From Hoplostethus atlanticus (Eukaryota > Chordata > Actinopteri > Trachichthyiformes > Trachichthyidae): a DNA stretch of 64,000 bases. The notes below the pieces were generated by a model. It worked only from the letters and a program-made list of their open reading frames with translations. It had not been told where the DNA came from and searched no databases. This document shows positions 1 to 13,404 of this stretch, one piece after another (the stretch's first letter is position 1; each line of letters begins with the position of its first letter). Made by a program: the position numbers and the translations under genes. The DNA is taken from positions 7,760,001 to 7,824,000 of the forward strand of contig JAXDDX010000004.1 in the NCBI GenBank assembly GCA_034670405.1, given 5' to 3'.

Positions 1-276
1 AGACACACAGGAGTTTCAATAAAGAAAATAGAACAGAAAACGTAAAAAGGTAAAAAAAAAAAACTGTCTGTTTATTTTCTCCTTTTTTCTTCATTCCCCT
101 TTTCTCCTCCTTCTTCCTACAGAGCGATTGAGAGAATTGTTTTATGAAATCAGAATTGACTGTGTTTTCTCCTACCAGGATAGAATCACTCCCAGTGCCT
201 CCTTTTCTTAAAAGTAATTCAGGGAGACATATGTGCCTGCTCCTCTGCTCTGCTCCTCTAAGGCAGGCAAAGCACA

Positions 277-330
277 GTGTGTGTGCGTGTGCGCACGTGT
301 GTGTATGTGTGTATGTGTGTGTGTGTGTAT
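277..330. repeat. Interrupted (TG)n microsatellite
   Basis: TG dinucleotides with CG and TA interruptions. It causes the overlapping frames of 60-88 codons here, which are not genes. Confidence 0.9.
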
Positions 331-2372
331 GTGGCCAGAGGCATTGCCAGAGGCATTGTTAGGATCATCTTTTCTCTGCCTCCATATTGGATATGTGCTA
401 TTACCGTGCTACTGAAAGCCAATGTGACTCCTACCACTTCAGCCACAGTTTCTGCTGCTACTTCTGCTGCTGCTGTAGTGGTGTTATTGGTGGTGGTGAG
501 ACTAATACAACAGATGTAAGTCAATGCAACACATTCGAGTAGAAAGGAGAGGGAGTGAAGCTAAGATATTTAGATTACATTGTAGACGGGATGCTACATA
601 ACACCTACAGAAAAACACTCATACTCCACCAGACCAAGTGTCCGAAAATCCAATTAAAGCACCTACTGAAGACCTGGGGTGAGACTTTTCAAAAGGGAGC
701 CACTTGAGTAGTTGAAGAATTTGGATGGAAGTGATTGAAAACACTAGAGCTTTGCAACAGCATGTTGTAGCGGACAAATGACAGAACGTTGGAGCCAATC
801 ACTTCCCAGTGTGTGTCCCTTGTGTCCGTCCCTCGCCATCTGTGTCGGGCTGCTACATGACTGGCAGATGCGTTGCTGTCATTAATCCTCACATTACCGC
901 CCATTGAGAAACAGAGTCTTGCCACAGCGGCCCACGGGCAGAGCAGTGTGGGATTGGGATGTGCACACTACAGCAGCACTGCCAATGATTGGCAGGTGTC
1001 TTTTAAATGAAGGTCCTGTCAAAACGTGAGAGATTTATTTTAAAAAAGGAGAGCGAGCAGTCCACTCACCTTCAGTATTTTTTTTAATTTAAGTTCAAAA
1101 GTTGAGAAGTAGAGAGGGAGACAGAGGAGGGGAGACACAGGAGACAGAGCCCTGTTGGGATTCAATTCTTGGCCACTGACTATCTCCGGGGTGAAATAAA
1201 CTTAAGCGATTTGAAAGAGGCTTTAATCTAGTATTTTGGTGGTAGTTGGGTTTCGTTTGTTTTTATTTTACATCATGCAGTGGTATTGCATGTTTGTTGC
1301 ATAATTCAAAAATAAAAAAGGGCCTAGAAGTGTATCCCAGTAAAACTGCCACCAAGGACTGATGTAATATGGATCAAAATCAAAACATAATGCAGTTTAA
1401 GTTACTCATGCGATGTGGTGTAACTGATTCCAGTATAGCTAGGCCCCAGAGAAATAAGAGAGGAGAAACTATTATGAGGGACCCTGAGTGAGTGTCTCTG
1501 AGCACTCACTGCATTTAAACAGCCTTAATGCACCATGGGATTGCAGCGCAGGCATTTCAAATGAATCTGTTTGGAGCGTTTGTTTACTATACCAAGGAAT
1601 ACTGAATAATATTATGCTGAATTAATAGGCACAGGTTTGTATACCTGCAGGAGAAAGACTACCCAAACAAAATGTCTGTGACTAACCATGCATGTAAACC
1701 AGAAAAAAGGCTGCTGTATAGCCTACTGTAATATCCAAAATTAAATTCATTTCAAAACAAATGATAGGCCATACATGTATGCCGGTGGGCATAAATGTTC
1801 AATTTTATTGTTGTTCAATGATATTGTTCAAACTTCCAATCATAATGAATAGTAAACTGTCAGCCTTCATTACAATACTGTTTTGATTCTGAGTTTTCAA
1901 GGACAAAGACAAACAATAACTTCATATTGTTGTACATCTAGACCCTATAGCATACATCAGTAATATCTGTCTGTCTTTCTTCCTTTCTCTGTCTGTCTGT
2001 TCTTCTCTCTACAGGAGCTGTTTCACAGTCCTAGGATAGGGAAAAAGGCAGCTGCAAAGCTTGCAGATCAGTGACGCTCCAGCCTGCAGGAGCGACAAAG
2101 CCCTCATATCCAGGTAGCTGGGACGACGATTGAGCCACGCTGCACAGGAGGGCTAAAAATAGCTCAGGCTGGGCGGCAAGGAGAGAATGAACCCAGACTG
2201 CATTGACTGGCTGAGCGGCTTTTATGGTCAGGAATGATGACGCCGCAGTAAACTCCATGGCATACGTCCATAACCAAGCTTCACAGCTATTCCCCTGCTT
2301 TCTCTCCAATTATCATCACTGGCAGGCGCATACACATCGAGCCAGACAAATGCACAAGCAAGCATGCACATG
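331..2372. other. Non-repetitive intronic DNA, nothing recognised
   Basis: Mixed-composition sequence with a short pyrimidine-rich TCTG/TTCC patch at 1966-2010. No gene, RNA or transposon is recognised. Frames near 690-925 and 2031-2309 lack homology or splice context. Confidence 0.5.
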
Positions 2373-3121
<749 letters not shown>

Positions 3122-4290
3122 TTTTCAATTTTGAAACCATAAAATATTTTTTTAAGATTGTTTTGTTTGATCATGTGCTGTGGTAAATCAATAGACGAAT
3201 GCATGAAGCCCCCTCCTCCCCTATGGATGTAGGCTGACGTTCCTCACAGCTTTCGGAGAACGGTAATAGGAATAGCGTTGTGGGGAGATTATCACCTGCC
3301 AGCTTCCTGATGCCATTCCACTGATCTGCCTGCTCCTACACTGCCATTCATGGTGTTCTGGTGTAAAGCCCCTGCATGCTGAGAGAGATGATGCTATGCC
3401 TCAATCCCAAAGTAACAGCAAGCTTATAACCTAGTTTGCCTTACAGCAGCAACAGGGAAACTACAGACTGGCCTTATACCCTTCTGACAGGTCATGGGAC
3501 CTTCTACTAGCAAGTGACACACACCCACCCAACGCAAACACAATGACCAGGGCAGGGTAAGCCTTCCAGAGGAAGCGTACATGATGTCCATGTTGTGAGC
3601 GGCAATGTCCCTAAGTTCTATCCTGTATGGGCAGGCACGGATCTGTGTTAACTCAATTTAGACTAGCCATGCTGAGGACAACAACTCCTGCTGATTCTGG
3701 TAGCCAGCGTGTCACATTGTCTCTAGCGCAACACTTCCCCCATCTCATCTGCATCATGTTATGTGACTTTCCTGTCTTCCCCTACCCTCTGCCTGTGTGT
3801 CTTTGACTCCCTTCTGTGTCTGTGGGGTGAGAGGCCAGAAAGGTGGTGGTGGTGGTGTTATTGAAATGATAAGAGCTGCATGCAGGGAAGGTAACTCCGA
3901 TGTAATGAAACCTCACCACTGTTTTAAAACACCGGCATACACACATACATGGATGGTGAAAGGACAGAAAAAAGGAGCCTATAACAGCCACACACAGGGA
4001 CATAACATCCCACCCATCAATGGTGGCCATAAAGTGAGCCTGTGAGGCGATAGACAGAACAGATATAGAGGTGGTGTACGGCAATAAAGGGAGGAAGTGT
4101 CTGTTTTGTGTGCCCCCGGTGCACACATCAGGGAGTCATAACAAGGCAGTACTGGTCAAATGAGCTCCAGGCTGTCATTTCTCTCCATCGTCTTCACTCT
4201 GCCCCCAGATATGTTTCCTCCCTAATGCTGTTGTCCACTCCAACTAGCTCCGCCGTAAACCTGGCTGCTCCCCGATCCACACAGGCAATA
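3122..4290. other. Non-repetitive intronic DNA, nothing recognised
   Basis: Ordinary mixed sequence with a short GGT run near 3842-3857. The frame at 3782-4126 has no recognisable family. Confidence 0.5.
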
Positions 4291-4291
4291 T

Positions 4292-4324
<33 letters not shown>

Positions 4325-4326
4325 AC
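4291..4326. repeat. (CA)n microsatellite
   Basis: Nearly pure CA array, short and followed by a G-rich segment. Confidence 0.9.
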
Positions 4327-4503
4327 ATCACACATGCTGAGCTCCCCATGTGCGAGCCCCTGCAGAGGTGATTGGACACCGGCAGGGCCCCGTGCTCCTG
4401 TCATTTATAAAGGTGTCACCCTGAGAAACAAAGACGCTCCCTCTAACCTTATTAGTATGGCACATCCATGGACCTGCTGCCTGCTGTTGACACGCAGAGC
4501 AGC

Positions 4504-4531
4504 GGGGGGGGCGGGGGGGAGGGGGGAGGGG
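4504..4531 (+). repeat. G-tract cluster (potential G-quadruplex)
   Basis: Four runs of four to eight G separated by single C or A bases, followed by 200 bp of purine-rich GA/GGA sequence (4532-4740). Composition suits a G-quadruplex; this is a prediction only. Confidence 0.6.
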
Positions 4532-4834
4532 ACAGGAGCGACAGAAGGAAAGAGATGAAGAGAAAGACAGAGGAACAGGGATAGGGAGGCAGGATAAAAG
4601 TGGAGATTGAAATGGGCAACTGGAAGAACACAGAGAGGGAGAAAGAGGGCAGACGACAATGGAGAAAGGGGGATGGGGAAAGAGGGAGAGTGATGGAGAA
4701 ATAGTGGAGATGAGAGGAAGAGAGAGTGAGAGAGACGGGGAGACAAGAGCTGTGGCTCATCAATTCTGAGGGTGAGTTCAGTGTGGCGAGGCTGCAGCAG
4801 CATGTAGGTGATCCATCACTGTGCCTGGGCCTCC

Positions 4835-4836
<2 letters not shown>

Positions 4837-4879
<43 letters not shown>

Positions 4880-4881
4880 TG
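4837..4881. repeat. (CT)n microsatellite
   Basis: Uninterrupted CT array with a CCCTCTGTCTC tail. Confidence 0.92.
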
Positions 4882-5023
4882 TCTCTTTCTCTGTACCACC
4901 ACCCCAAAACGCCTCTGAATGCCCGTGATAGATGTTTGGTGAAGGGCCGTCAATTCACTGTCAGCCCTGCATTACCATTACTACCGCACTCCCTCCTATG
5001 ACGCCCTGGTTAATATCTCATTT

Positions 5024-5024
<1 letters not shown>

Positions 5025-5074
<50 letters not shown>

Positions 5075-5111
5075 CACTCTCTCTCTATTACTCTAGCTAT
5101 CTATCTATCTC
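5025..5111. repeat. (TCTG)n tetranucleotide array with (CT)n and (TATC)n tail
   Basis: About twelve TCTG units, then CT and CTAT units. It is followed to 5640 by non-repetitive sequence without a recognised gene. Confidence 0.92.
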
Positions 5112-6280
5112 ATTCCGCCCTTCCGCTTCTTCTCTGTCAGGGCAAAATTGCATTTTGTTGCATTGCATTTGCAGGGGAACAAGGGTGCCACTGCACATGG
5201 GCGCATTGTATCACCTGTTTACTGAGGCGGCAAAGGGGGGTAGGCACCTGCTTGCTCTCTCTCTCCCTCTCTGCATTTCCCTGCTGTTCTCGGTTGAGGG
5301 GTTATTGAAATCTAGCTCTGTGCAGGAGGCCTTTCCTGAGGGAGGGAGCAGGGTGGGTGAGTCACAGAGGATGGAACAGACAGACAGAGACTCTCCTGAT
5401 AAGGTCAGGTTGCACATCGCTGCCGCAGGCAACCAAATTAGCTCTCTTTATTTACAGGGCATTTTCCGCCAAGGCCTAGCCTGCCGCTTTCTCGCCTGCC
5501 ACCAGAGATACATGCTAAGTCAGGGATGTGTGCTTTTATTTCAAACTGCATTTCACTTGAAAAAGAAATGAACCAAATAATGGAGGTATTTAGACTGTTG
5601 GTGCTTCTCTACTATATCGTCATGTCCAAACAATAATTCGTCAGGGTGTTTTCACTTACTCATTCTCTCTCTCTCCCTCTCCTGTGAACTGCAGGGCAAA
5701 ACACAGACTGGTGGGAGGTTGATTCCTTTCAGATGAACAAATCTGCTATATTTGTGTGAGCAGTCCATTAATTTCTCATGACCAAACAGCAAGAAGTGCA
5801 ATCAGTCTGTGAGCGAGTTCCATTATGTGCAGAAATTAGCCCTTTTGTAAGAGGCAATGTTGAATGAGAGCAAATGAGTGAAGAACTTCTATTGGACAGG
5901 GATACCGCAGGATGAAAAAAGGCAACAGTCTGTTGTTCATGGCTCACAGGGCCACAGAGGTGTGCTTCATGATTGTCACTGTGTCACAGGCTTTTGCATC
6001 AGCTGTAGTGCGACGGCAGGATTGTTTGTAATGAAAGATGACGACTCATGGGGCAAAGACGACAAGTGGTACAGAGAAATCGACAGTCACCTTTCAGTAC
6101 AAAGACGCTAGGAGATGAAACAGGAGCCAACCACCTACTATTGAGCTATGCAGGAGAGGGGTAACTTTAAAGAACTTCAAAAAAAAGCGTTGCACATTGG
6201 AGAGCACCCTACTGTTTTCTGTCTCCTCCGGTTTAACCCTGTCACTAAGCAGAACAGTTCAGAGACAGAAAGGGACAGCG

Positions 6281-6283
<3 letters not shown>

Positions 6284-6328
<45 letters not shown>
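6284..6328. repeat. (GA)n microsatellite
   Basis: Pure GA array. Frames of 61-98 codons across it are repeat artefacts. Confidence 0.92.
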
Positions 6329-6330
<2 letters not shown>

Positions 6331-6363
6331 TGAAACGTGAAAAGTAATGTGAAAGACAGAGTG

Positions 6364-6512
6364 TAAGTGTGTAAGTGTGTCTGTGTGTGTGTGTATGTGT
6401 GTGTGTGTGTGTAAGTGAGAGAGAGAGAGCGACAGAGAGGGGGGGGGGAAAGTGAGAGAAAAAGAGAAACAGAGGCAGAGGGAGAGAGAGAGAGAGAGGG
6501 AGCGAGAGAGAA
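6364..6512. repeat. Compound TG / GA low-complexity tract
   Basis: Imperfect TG array followed by a long purine-only GA/GGGA stretch, asymmetric between strands. Confidence 0.85.
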
Positions 6513-7640
6513 TAAGAATGCCTTGAGAATGTTCCATCTTCTCTGTGTGGCCCACTTATCAGCCAGGCAGCAGGGCAGCCTTGTGCTTACAGAGTCCTAT
6601 TGGCTGATTCATATCACCAAGCCACAGTTGGGATGATGGCACCGAATGAATCAGCCTGCATGGCAAAGGGGGAATATATTAGCTCTTACCACTTGTTAAG
6701 TGAATGGAAAACCACATGCGCTGAACCCAGGGGGCCAACTTAGCAAAACATGCACACCGCTTGACAGAAATAACATTCGGGTCTACAACAAGATATACTT
6801 TCAGTGTGCATTCACAATGACACATAGGTGCACACACACATACACACACCATGTACACACACATGGATACAGTGCGTGTGTGTGTCCGTGCGTGCTTGTG
6901 TACGTCCATTTGTTAAGTCAGCGATGGCATGGGGTCCAAACCACAGTCCAAAAGTAATATAATATTGCAGTTTGTGGCAATTTTTAGGTTTGGGGTTGTT
7001 TAGTTGTATCTTGTGATAAACAGAAATGAATGATCTCAATAAATGCTTGTTTTTTATCGTAGCTACTTGCCACGGGGTGGGTAGGCTATGTGTCTGCAAT
7101 GTCAAATGATTTAGGCATCACAGTACGCATTGCAATTAGGCTTGTTCTCAAGTCTTGACATTCTATAAGTGAACGTACAGTACAGTATTCAAACAATTGT
7201 CCTTTATAGGCCTGTATAGATTTACAGCTCTTATCCAATATGGACTGTTTCACTCCACAACCACCCAAAAGCAACTGAGGAGCAACGGCAAATTCAGAGC
7301 CTCAGTAGAGCATGGTGGATAGTAGGATAGTAGAAGACTGATAACAAAACAATGAATAATGTTGTTATGAATATTTATTTTTTCAGATTACACACCTTCG
7401 GCTACATGCTTGAGGCAGCATTCATCTGGATAAAAAGAGTAGAACTGCTCAAAATAATAACAAAATATATATCATTTTTGGAGAAAGCAAAGCACCACAC
7501 AATGTGCACTGGCTTGCTGGCCGAACTATTGAAAGTCTTCACACACCGGCCCACAGTGTGTGATCGTGTGCAGTTGGTCACATGTTCAACTGTGGTTTGG
7601 GCAACTTTGTCTTTGCTGTCAGTACACTGCTGCCTTTAAT

Positions 7641-7660
7641 CTGTGTGCGTGTGTGTGCGT

Positions 7661-7705
<45 letters not shown>
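7641..7705. repeat. (TG)n microsatellite with CG interruptions
   Basis: The left half has regular TGTGCG interruptions; the right half is pure TG. Confidence 0.92.
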
Positions 7706-7706
<1 letters not shown>

Positions 7707-8099
7707 TCTGACGCTTTGTCTTTACAACCCTAATCAGTGACAACACCTGAAGGCATTAAAACACCGGGCTGGGCCATCAAATTAATGACACACACCAGGA
7801 AATACATCCACAACCCGATGCTATGACTTTAACCATTCTCCTCATTTTATTCACCAAGTCGGTTCCTTCTCATCCATAAACATCCTCATAACTGCCTTTA
7901 TGACTCAAGTTCACAACATTGATGTTCAAGAAGTCCAAAGTAACACTTTGTTTTAGGTTATGTGCGGGACGCAGACTAGAATAGTTGCATGACAAGTTGA
8001 ACCTTTTTGTTTATTTTACACTCAGTAAGGAGACAATCAACAGGGCAAAGAGACAGTTAAACAGGCATATGGGGTGACAGGGAGGGAAATAAATCAGAC

Positions 8100-8232
8100 A
8101 GGTAGGCAGGCAGATGAGGAGGCAGGCTGGAAGATAAGTAGATAGACAGGGAGACGGGCAAGCAGGCAGATGAGGAGGCAGGCAGGGAGATAAGTAGAAG
8201 GACAGGGAGGCGGCGAGACAGGCAAGCAGGTG
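8100..8232. repeat. 56-bp imperfect tandem duplication in a GGCAGGCAGA-rich tract
   Basis: The block beginning CAGATGAGGAGGCAGGC at 8111 recurs at 8167, with AGATAAGTAGA conserved in both, giving a 56-bp period inside a purine-rich tract. The frames of 115-178 codons on the minus strand are reads of this tract, not genes. Confidence 0.8.
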
Positions 8233-8469
8233 AATGCACCCCATCCCCAGGAAGGAGGAAGGAGACATCGCAGGGGGGCTGTGGAGGATGTGATGTGATC
8301 TGAGCTGAATGGCCAGCCACAGGCCCATGGGGGAAGGAAGAGGAGAGGAGCGCAACACACACAGAGCAGCAGGGGGGCATCGATTTCACCACAGGCAGGA
8401 ACGACCACCACTGGTGTGATGAAACTACTGATGAAACAAGAACACATCTGCACCCCACCCCCAACACAC

Positions 8470-9980
8470 ACACACACATTCACACACACATTCACAGGTG
8501 TCAGAGGTAGCCCAAGTACTGACAGATCCCTAAGGAGTAGAGGAGGCAGGACAAGATAAGGAGACTGCACATGGCAAAAGATACAGGTTCTACCTCTGAT
8601 ATGAGAATATTGTTTAACAGTGAAGAACATTATCTAGGTGATTAGTATGTATGGCAAAATGAACCCCAGGCCCTTGGTCTTATCACACGCCCAATGTGAA
8701 TTTCTATTCCTGGAATTCAGTCTCGCTGCCTTCGAGGCCGGCTGTTAAAACTGATGCTGGAGATTTCCTTACAGAGACGCCATGTGGAGACCTAGGCCCT
8801 GCATGGTTGGACGTTTGACCTATACATGAATTAGCTGGGAGGAAAGCACTCTGTAGGCTACACCCCTGCTAGCAGATATTCTAGACATACAGCCTGACCA
8901 AACTTAGCTACACACATACACACACTATATGTCTCTCTCTCTCTCCCTCACTCTCTTTCTATCACTCACACACATGAATTTAACATAAAATGCTTCTTGA
9001 TCCAAAGTGAGTTTGCTCAACAAATCAACAAGGGGGCCTTCAAGGAGAGGTTCAAACAGGCAGCAGTGAGTGATATAGATTTAAAAGACGTTAGTCATTG
9101 AGACCCCCTGCAAGGACAATGCTCTGAATGACAGTACAGCCACTGGATTAGCAAGGGAGACAGAGAGGAAGAAGAAACACTTTTGCTCCGCAGATGCCTT
9201 AAAACAGACAACTTCTCCTTTGCCTAAAATCTCACACTGTGTCTGCTTCTGCAGCTCTCTCAGATAGAGAGCCGCTACTTTCAGCTGATCTACAGGGAAG
9301 CAGACGCACACACAGACACACATACAAACAAACAAATGAAAAAGAGCAAAGGCAAAGGCACACCAAAAGCATTTTGTGCCCAACCACCCCTTGCTTTAGA
9401 GCTGATTTATTCAGAGAGCAGCATAGGTGTGAAAGTCTTCTACTTCCTGTGGAGGGTATTCAGTAGTAGCAATCCCTGCTACTCCAATCCATCCATCCAT
9501 CCATCCAACCAGCCCACCCCACTCCATCTCATGCTCTGTGTTGCACAATGCTGATGCTCTGACAGTGAAACAGGTGTCTAGGCTATTCGTATGAGTCTTT
9601 CTGTCCAACCTCTTCTATCCCACATCTGTCCAAACAGGCATAAATCAAGGATGTGTGAATGAGCACCAGTCAGTCAGAAGCTCACCACCATAGCAGCCAG
9701 GCAGTGTCTTTAGTATGATTGTCATACACTGATGAAATAGCCTACAATTGAAGCACTTCAAACAACTAAAATAGCCCACACCCAAAACACAGTTCTAAAA
9801 TAGTGCAATACTGTTTGCATTATTCAGTGCAGAGTCAAATGACTTTCCCACTCCAGTCAGAACGACAGTCACTCTCCATCTTCCATCATAAACTAAACAC
9901 TCATCTATTAAAGAAGTATCTTACGTCACCTTCTCCCCACTGAATCATATCCCCTCTCCGATATCTTTAATTTGCTTTCA
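8470..9980. other. Intronic DNA with short CA, CT and ATCC patches
   Basis: Short (CA)n at 8466-8496, (CT)n at 8933-8946 and ATCC units at 9488-9506. No gene or mobile element recognised. Confidence 0.5.
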
Positions 9981-9999
9981 TAAAAAGACTGCCTTCTAC

Positions 10000-10144
10000 T
10001 GCTCCTTATAGCTCTTATTTTTTATTTCTTTTTCTAGCACTTCACTTACAGGAATGTTGTTAGGGCACTAAAACACTGACCCTTGCACTCCTTACTATAT
10101 TGCTCTGGATAAGAGCATCAACTAAAAGTCTAAAATGTAAGTGC
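10000..10144 (+). mobile_element. LINE L2-type / SINE 3' tail
   Basis: The segment ending TTGCTCTGGATAAGAGCATC then AACTAAAAGTCTAAAATGTAA is a diverged copy of the conserved fish L2/V-SINE tail (GCTCTGGATAAGAGCGTCTGCTAAATGACTAAAATGTAA). Upstream AT-rich sequence with AGCACTTCACTTAC resembles the same 3' UTR. Only the 3' end is present, typical of 5'-truncated retroposition. The left border is uncertain. Confidence 0.6.
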
Positions 10145-12262
10145 AAAAATAGAGCCAAAATAGTACAAACATGGTTGCCTTAGGTGAAAAGGCAGGTATG
10201 GCATTCTGCAACTAGAAGTTGTGAGTTTCTTTTATCTCTCTCCACCCAAAGTTTCAGTCACACTGTCTTACATTAGCACTCACATCAGCACCCATGTCAT
10301 AACCTTATTCAGACAGCCAGACAGACAGTCCAAACAAACTCAGTTAGATTCAACAACAGTAAAGAGATGGGTGTCAGCGTGAGAGATGGAAAGTTGAGCA
10401 TCTGTCACAGCACTGAACCATTTGGCTGAAATCAAAGGGAGATGAGGGCCTTCAAAGGACAGGCAAGTCGTGTCTGAGGCCAGACATACTCTGGTCTGCT
10501 CTGGAGATAAGGGCCAAGAGGTTATATTGCTTTTCTTCTGTCTCTCCCTTTGTTCTCCTCTGTCTTAAGGGAGAGGGAGGGAGAGAGAGAGAAAAAAAAG
10601 AAAAGAGAAAAAAGAGGAAGAGGGAAAGACAAGGAGAGTAACAGAGAGTGAGAGAATGAGCAAGTTGCCCCCCCCACACCTGCCATATGCCGTTTTGATC
10701 AAACACTCGTTAGTAGAATTTGCTTTGTGTCTGCGGACGGGAAGGGTAATGAGTGGAGGTGGCTGAAGCAGAGGGGTGCTGGGCCGTGATATGGATCATT
10801 TCTGACAGTATCTGACTATTTTACCCTTTCATTTCCCTGCCTTCTTCAGCGTGCTGCAGCAGAGCTGTTGCCTCTAGCGTCCCTTTGACTGGGAGTACTT
10901 TGCTTCAGCTGGATGCAAGGCCTGAGCTAAATAGCAGAGTAATCCTCAGTGGAATTGTAAAGTTAACATACACGCTACCTCAAATCTCAAAGGGTTCACA
11001 AGTTTACTTTCCTGGCACCAGGTAAAAAACACCACAATTGGGAGCATTATCTACAAATGTGGCCATTGTAGAAGTGCCATTTTTAACTGCATGCCCTGAG
11101 TGCAAGAGGACATTCAGTGCATGCACCTTTGCGCTGTTGCTCTGCTCCCCCAAGAGAAATGTTTGGAAATCTGAAATTTAGTTTTCTTTTCAGAGGTTAA
11201 ATTAAATGTTTTGACAGGATTGACAGTATTTTGACAGAAACGTTTGTGTTACGACATGCCTGTTAGTGATATAGCATAATAGACCTTTTGCTTTATATCA
11301 TAAATATGTGGTGGATTTTGTTGCTGTCCTTAAGGGATTACAGACATACATTTTGGCATCTGTGCTGGTCAGCAAAATTCAAAAGGTCAGGCCAATATTA
11401 TTGCCTTAGTGGTGATTTTAAAAGATTTTCAAACTAGAGGATGAAAAAAGACAAAGGCCACCATTTGGCATTATTGGATTTGAACAACAGTGTTTGTCAG
11501 ATAAATTGATTTTTCTGCTGCTGGTTCCTATTATGTTGATGTATGCAATATGTGAACTGCCACATACGACCCTGGGGCAGAACATACTGTATTACGCATG
11601 CCTACACCAACAGATTACTGTCAAGAAGGGCCCGCTCTCCTCTAGCAAGGACAACTTAGTCAGATGGGTCTTTGAGGTGCTGATGGGGGGATGGTTGAAT
11701 GGATGGCTTCATTTGTGTTCTGTCAATGTACTAGCCTACATGCAATTAGTCCAACTGGTAACCAATATAAACATAATCTCAAATAATTTCAAAATGACCC
11801 AAAATAATTGTTTTATTAACTAATGCCAACACTATTTTTCAGCATTTCTCATTTTAGGTCTCTCACCTACCATTTCTATATTTTGGTTACAGTTTAATTA
11901 GACTGGCTATTTTCAGAACTGTTCTTTTTCTTTTGTTTTTATCTTCTTGTCACTATAATGTCTGCAAGTGCATTTGAATATGAAGCAGTACAATACACCT
12001 CATTAAATGCTGTTGTTGTCAACAACAACAAAAAAACTGAGCTCTACTGCTCAACTATAATGACAACATTTAAAAAAGACATATTTCCATTTTTGGATCA
12101 TTCACTTCAATTGCCTTGGCATGAACAGATATAACGAGATATAACGGCTAATTGCTAATATATAGAGAACTTAGTGTGTCGTGTGTCAAGGACAAAGTCT
12201 CCTGTGTCAACTACTCAACACAGAGGCTAACTTATAGTGCTAGTCACACTCAAGGGTACGGA

Positions 12263-12264
<2 letters not shown>
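10145..12264. other. Non-repetitive intronic DNA, nothing recognised
   Basis: Mixed sequence with a GA-rich patch at 10568-10655. The frame at 11494-11823 has no recognisable family and no splice context. Confidence 0.5.
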
Positions 12265-12302
<38 letters not shown>

Positions 12303-12331
12303 CACGCATGCGTGTGTATGTGTGTGTGTGT
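12265..12331. repeat. (TG)n microsatellite
   Basis: Pure then interrupted TG array. It explains the overlapping frames of 67-102 codons on both strands. Confidence 0.92.
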
Positions 12332-13347
12332 AAGGTCATGTTTATCAATGCAACATATGTGTTATTTGCATTTGCAAGTGCAAAAAAAAACCAATGTATT
12401 TCATTCACAGCCCTGCATTCTCTTGCCTTTGATGCAAGAGGGACATTGCTCATAGAATAGGTCTAGATGTCCTCTGCACCGGTCATCACATGACATGGCC
12501 TAATTAACTATAGAGAGGAAAATGGAGCTCTGCAAGGAGCAATAAATGTTCTCCATTAAAAGCCATCTAATTAGAATGCAAGCTACAAGGCCTTGAAGGA
12601 GAACATAACAAACACAGAGGCCAGTGTAATTGTCAACCAAGCTCTGAGGAAACCAAATATATTAGACATAAATAGCCTAGCACCTCCTATAAGGTCACAA
12701 TAGAATGCTGTGGCAAACATTTCTCCGTATCTGACTGCAGTTTCCAAATGACATTTCAGCAGTCGCACACTTACCATCAATTAGCCTAATCTATCTGTTG
12801 TTACCTGGCAGGAGGAGCATGAAGTGCATAAACTTCTCTAAGTTCTTCCAAACTCATCCTCAATTTAAAAGTTTTGGCTTTTCAATGTCTGACCTAGACA
12901 CCAGATTTTGGTTTGTAGCTGAGTAAAGCAATGTTCCAAGAGAATTGGCCTTTTACAGAGAGGCTTCATTTCTCCTTCATGATCACTCGTGATTCACAAT
13001 AGCATTTCACAGATATTTCAAACTACATTTTTGCACAACGTGTCAAATGTGTGTATGTGTGTTTCCAGTGCTTTTGGAAGTAAGGAGCAAGTGAACAAAG
13101 TCAAAAGTTATGGGGGAAACTAAGATTTCCAAGTCAGCCAATGTTCTGTCTACTCAAGGCCTTTAGGCCCAGTGGTTGATCAATAGTAATAGAAACGCCA
13201 GCAGGCCTTGAGAGCCCATTGCCAATTTAACCCGCTTTACCATGACCCACTTCTGCCTCAAATATCACAGCTGCTTACCAGGGTGGAATTACATGCTTCT
13301 GGTGGTGATAAGGTAAGTGTGGAGCAAGAGAGATGGATGCAGAAAAA

Positions 13348-13350
<3 letters not shown>

Positions 13351-13403
<53 letters not shown>
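13351..13403. repeat. (TG)n microsatellite
   Basis: About 26 TG units. Confidence 0.92.

Positions 13404-13404
<1 letters not shown>

Noticed and set aside
8094-8630. 178-codon minus-strand frame
   Set aside because: Runs through a low-complexity tandem duplication and a CA patch. The residues follow the repeat (LPACLLICLL), and the apparent leucine-rich hydrophobicity is not evidence of membrane segments.
11486-11520. ACAG|TGTTTGTCAG resembling the start of prkn exon 2
   Set aside because: It stops after four codons and lies on the pacrg side of the promoter.
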